Shown here: positions 62,298 through 64,000 of the stretch, in pieces
Numbering within the stretch: position 1 is the first letter of the stretch
Layout: each line of letters starts with the position of its first letter
NCBI RefSeq assembly: GCF_016652235.1
Contig: NZ_JAEPKU010000006.1
Location: 1 to 64,000, forward strand
Source: Dysgonomonas sp. Marseille-P4677
GTDB taxonomy: Bacteria; Bacteroidota; Bacteroidia; Bacteroidales; Dysgonomonadaceae
DNA: 64,000 nt
Reading direction: 5' to 3'
Notes under the pieces: generated by a model
Told to the model about the DNA's origin: nothing
Database searches by the model: none
What the model saw: the letters and a program-made list of their open reading frames with translations, nothing else
Translations under genes and position numbers: made by a program

Positions 62298-62345
62298 ATA
62301 GCGCAAAGACTTGAATTAGACAAGCTTTTGCGCTATTGTTTTGAG
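62298..62345 (+). terminator. Late-operon terminator of the prophage
   Basis: ATAGCGCAAA (62298-62307) pairs with TTTGCGCTAT (62327-62336), followed by TGTTTT. It lies 27 bases after the methyltransferase frame. Confidence 0.75.
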
Positions 62346-62378
62346 TTTATTTTACTCTTTATTAGTTAGTTGTAGAAA

Positions 62379-62484
62379 TGTGCAAATTTTGTGATTTTCG
62401 TGTACATTTAGATTTTAAAATATGCACTTTTTGATTTTTCGATTATACTTATTTTAAAAGAATAATTATACTCCTTAAAATAAT
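62379..62484. repeat. Right-end iterated transposase-binding sites
   Basis: About five units of roughly 20 bases follow each other, starting TGTGCA (62379), TGTACA (62401), TATGCA (62421), ATTATACTT (62442) and ATTATACTC (62465), each followed by a T- or A-rich tract. The third contains the inverted copy of the left-end site. They resemble the R1-R3 sites of Mu. The rest of 62346-62556 shows nothing else. Confidence 0.5.
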
Positions 62485-62556
62485 ATAAAAAACACATACA
62501 GTTGATATTATATCAAATTGATTTTTTTATTTTTATCCGATTTAAAAAAATAACGT

Positions 62557-63306
62557 ATGTCTGTATCAAAAAGAATACTGATCGTATCAACCTTATTTCT
62601 GATATTTTCAACAGGTTTTATGCCTACGACTGCTGCTACATTAAAGCAATCTAAAGGGACTCCAAAGAAATCAAAGACGAGTGCTGTGACTACTAAAAAA
62701 GTAAAGGTAGAGCAATCGACAAAAAATATAAAAGTAGAAACTTCTGATGGTAACGTTGTAGCTCTGCCTAAAGTGAACCAAGTATTGGAAGAAAATTCAT
62801 CTCTTTTTCCTTCTTCTATGGAATTTATAGCAGATGCCAATATTTCGAACACGTTGGATGCCCTTCAAAAAAAGATGATTGAGCAAAAGGAGATACAGGA
62901 ATTATCTTCTGTATTAGGAATTAATATACAAGATGCAACCTACCTCGATTTTTATAGAGAAGCTGCCGACTGGCTAGGAACACGATATAGGCGAGGTGGA
63001 ATGAGTCGGGCTGCTGTAGATTGTTCAGGTTTTACGAATATCATATATAAGAATGTTTTTGGAATACAACTCGATAGGGTTAGTACAACCATAGCTAAGA
63101 ATGTGAAAGAATCGGTAGCCAAAGAAGATTTGAAACCTGGTGATATGGTATTCTTCTCTACTTTTAAGAAAAAATATATTAATCATGTTGGCGTATATCT
63201 TGGAGATGGTAAATTTATCCATGCTTCTATTAAATATGGAGTAATAGTCAGTTCTCTGGCTGAAGGATATTACAGTAAAACATGGCGTAAGGGAGGCCGA
63301 ATCTGA
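62557..63306 (+). CDS. NlpC/P60 peptidoglycan endopeptidase
   Basis: A 249-residue secreted cell-wall hydrolase. The signal peptide (ILIVSTLFLIFSTGFMPTTA) is followed by a lysine/threonine-rich linker. The NlpC/P60 domain (about 130-249) has Cys in AVDCSGF, His in INHVGVYL and the polar residue in FIHASI, ending YSKTWRKGGRI. The C-terminal domain parallels the 28007 gene closely, so the two are paralogues now separated by the prophage. This one lacks a lipobox. Confidence 0.9.
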   Translation: MSVSKRILIVSTLFLIFSTGFMPTTAATLKQSKGTPKKSKTSAVTTKKVKVEQSTKNIKVETSDGNVVALPKVNQVLEENSSLFPSSMEFIADANISNTLDALQKKMIEQKEIQELSSVLGINIQDATYLDFYREAADWLGTRYRRGGMSRAAVDCSGFTNIIYKNVFGIQLDRVSTTIAKNVKESVAKEDLKPGDMVFFSTFKKKYINHVGVYLGDGKFIHASIKYGVIVSSLAEGYYSKTWRKGGRI

Positions 63307-63330
63307 TAACAGACAAAAAAAGATTAAGAT

Positions 63331-63360
63331 AAAAAGAGATACATTAATGTATCTCTTTTT
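63331..63360. terminator. Terminator after the second NlpC/P60 gene
   Basis: AAAAAGAGATACATT and its exact reverse complement form a 30-base palindrome ending in TTTTT. The rest of 63361-63669 is AT-rich and holds only the mgsA promoter. Confidence 0.88.
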
Positions 63361-63556
63361 GTTTATCTATATGAAAGTGCTGACTGTGTAGTCTTATTTA
63401 GTATTTCTTCGACAAAGAACTAAAAAAAGAAAACTTGTACAACTTTGTCACCTTTTAGTTAAAATAGATATTTTAGGTCATATCTCTTATTAAATAAAGG
63501 GTGGAATAGGTTTGCTATTTTAACCATTCCTTAAACAAAATGAAACAGAAATGTTT

Positions 63557-63564
63557 TATCTTTG
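63557..63564 (+). promoter_or_regulatory. Putative -7 box of mgsA
   Basis: TATCTTTG (TAnnTTTG) lies about 105 bases before the mgsA ATG, leaving a fairly long leader. Confidence 0.5.
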
Positions 63565-63669
63565 GAATGTTAAGATATAGACTCTATGCTATATTCTTAC
63601 AGAATAAACAAAAAATAAATGAATTTCAATTGTGAATAAAATTTTGACTTCACTAACTAAAAAAAGAAT

Positions 63670-64000
63670 ATGAAAAAAAGATTAACTATAGCCTTGGTGG
63701 CACACGATCATCGCAAAGCAGATATGGTGGAATGGTGTTATTATAACTCTGATTTCCTTGCTAAACATCATTTGGTATGTACCGGTACTACTGGCGCACT
63801 GGTCAAAGAAGCTTTTGAAGAGAAGGGAATCATAGCTGATATTACCCGTATGAATTCAGGGCCGCTGGGTGGTGATGCAGAAATAGCTGCTATGGTAGTT
63901 CGCCATGAGGTTGACTTGGCAATCTTCTTGATCGATGATTTAAATCCACAGCCGCATGAAGCCGATATTATGATGCTTCTTCGCCAATGTCGTGTACATA
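63670..64000 (+). CDS. mgsA: Methylglyoxal synthase (5' part, cut by the window end)
   Basis: Converts dihydroxyacetone phosphate to methylglyoxal and phosphate. The visible 110 residues begin KKRLTIALVAHDHRKADMVE and include CTGTTGALV (phosphate-binding loop), MNSGPLGGDAEIAAMVV (catalytic Asp region) and LAIFLIDDLNPQPHEADIMM, which are diagnostic. About 40 residues should be missing at the end. Confidence 0.95.
   Translation, partial: MKKRLTIALVAHDHRKADMVEWCYYNSDFLAKHHLVCTGTTGALVKEAFEEKGIIADITRMNSGPLGGDAEIAAMVVRHEVDLAIFLIDDLNPQPHEADIMMLLRQCRVH

Larger units (their letters stand above)
28589..62499. mobile_element. Mu-like transposable prophage (about 34 kb)
   Basis: The element carries an S24 repressor, MuA and MuB homologues, a Gam homologue, gp27/28/29/36/F/G-like head genes, a contractile tail module, lysis genes and a methyltransferase remnant, in broadly Mu-like order. 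No integrase gene is present. The ends are set by a candidate 5-bp target duplication AGTTG (28584-28588 and 62500-62504). The terminal bases are not the TG...CA of Mu, so the boundaries may be off by tens of bases. Flanking host genes are intact. Some genes look broken, so it may be partly decayed. Confidence 0.85.

Noticed and set aside
28552-62544. Nine-base GATTTAAAA present near both prophage edges (from 28552, and before 62557) as target duplication
   Set aside because: It is AT-rich and likely to recur by chance, longer than the 5 bases of Mu-type elements, and would leave no recognisable terminal sequence. AGTTG is a better but still uncertain candidate.
1-64000. CRISPR array
   Set aside because: No array of regularly spaced identical repeats was seen. 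The repeats found are direct gene duplications, tandem 12-mers and end sites.

Overview
The window looks like a chromosome segment of a Bacteroidota (Bacteroidales) bacterium, most likely Dysgonomonas or a close relative. The signs are a type IX secretion (T9SS) core operon, type III glutamine synthetase, LL-diaminopimelate aminotransferase, DUF2023 next to flavodoxin, lipoproteins with acidic residues after the lipobox cysteine, and TAnnTTTG promoter boxes (the Bacteroidetes -7 element). The genus is an inference from gene content only.

Host left part (1-28549). The gldK-gldL-gldM-gldN operon (T9SS trans-envelope core and motor) is followed by a small outer-membrane barrel. A minus-strand group carries glnN (type III glutamine synthetase), dapL, dapF and asnB. 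Plus-strand genes then encode a lipoprotein, ribosomal proteins L21 and L27, flavodoxin with DUF2023, PdxH, a minus-strand DUF4349 lipoprotein, a YbaK-type deacylase, a four-gene 2-oxoacid:ferredoxin oxidoreductase operon, gltB-gltD (glutamate synthase), a small lipoprotein and an NlpC/P60 lipoprotein. Nitrogen assimilation (glnN, asnB, gltBD) dominates this stretch.

Prophage (about 28.59-62.50 kb). A Mu-like transposable prophage lies between two related NlpC/P60 genes without breaking either. Its left end holds candidate transposase sites, a terminator and 12-bp tandem repeats. Next come a minus-strand S24 repressor diverging from a small Cro-like gene, a MuA-type DDE transposase, a MuB-type AAA ATPase, a second RecA-like ATPase, a Gam-like protein and many small early genes. 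A self-contained gene with its own terminators then encodes a lipoprotein with an SGNH hydrolase domain. The head module (terminases, portal, gp36-like, F-like, G-like, gp37-like) is on the minus strand. It diverges at 45.9-46.1 kb from a plus-strand module: protease, capsid, sheath, tube, chaperone, tape measure, baseplate, lysis genes and tail fibres. A Dam-type methyltransferase gene, interrupted by an in-frame amber codon, sits at the right end, where Mu carries its own DNA-modification gene. There is no integrase, reverse transcriptase or CRISPR array.

Host right part (62500-64000). The second NlpC/P60 gene and the 5' part of mgsA (methylglyoxal synthase) resume the chromosome.

The most notable observations are these: a phage surface lipoprotein whose C-terminal region matches the phage's own tail-fibre tip, including 226 of 227 identical bases; a repeated leader hairpin with a compensatory base change at the same distance from two start codons; several -1 frame junctions, one at a classic tail-chaperone position and one on an A AAA AAA heptamer; a T-arm-like tRNA 3' fragment just before the transposase gene; and a GldK-type protein fused to an N-terminal predicted beta-barrel.
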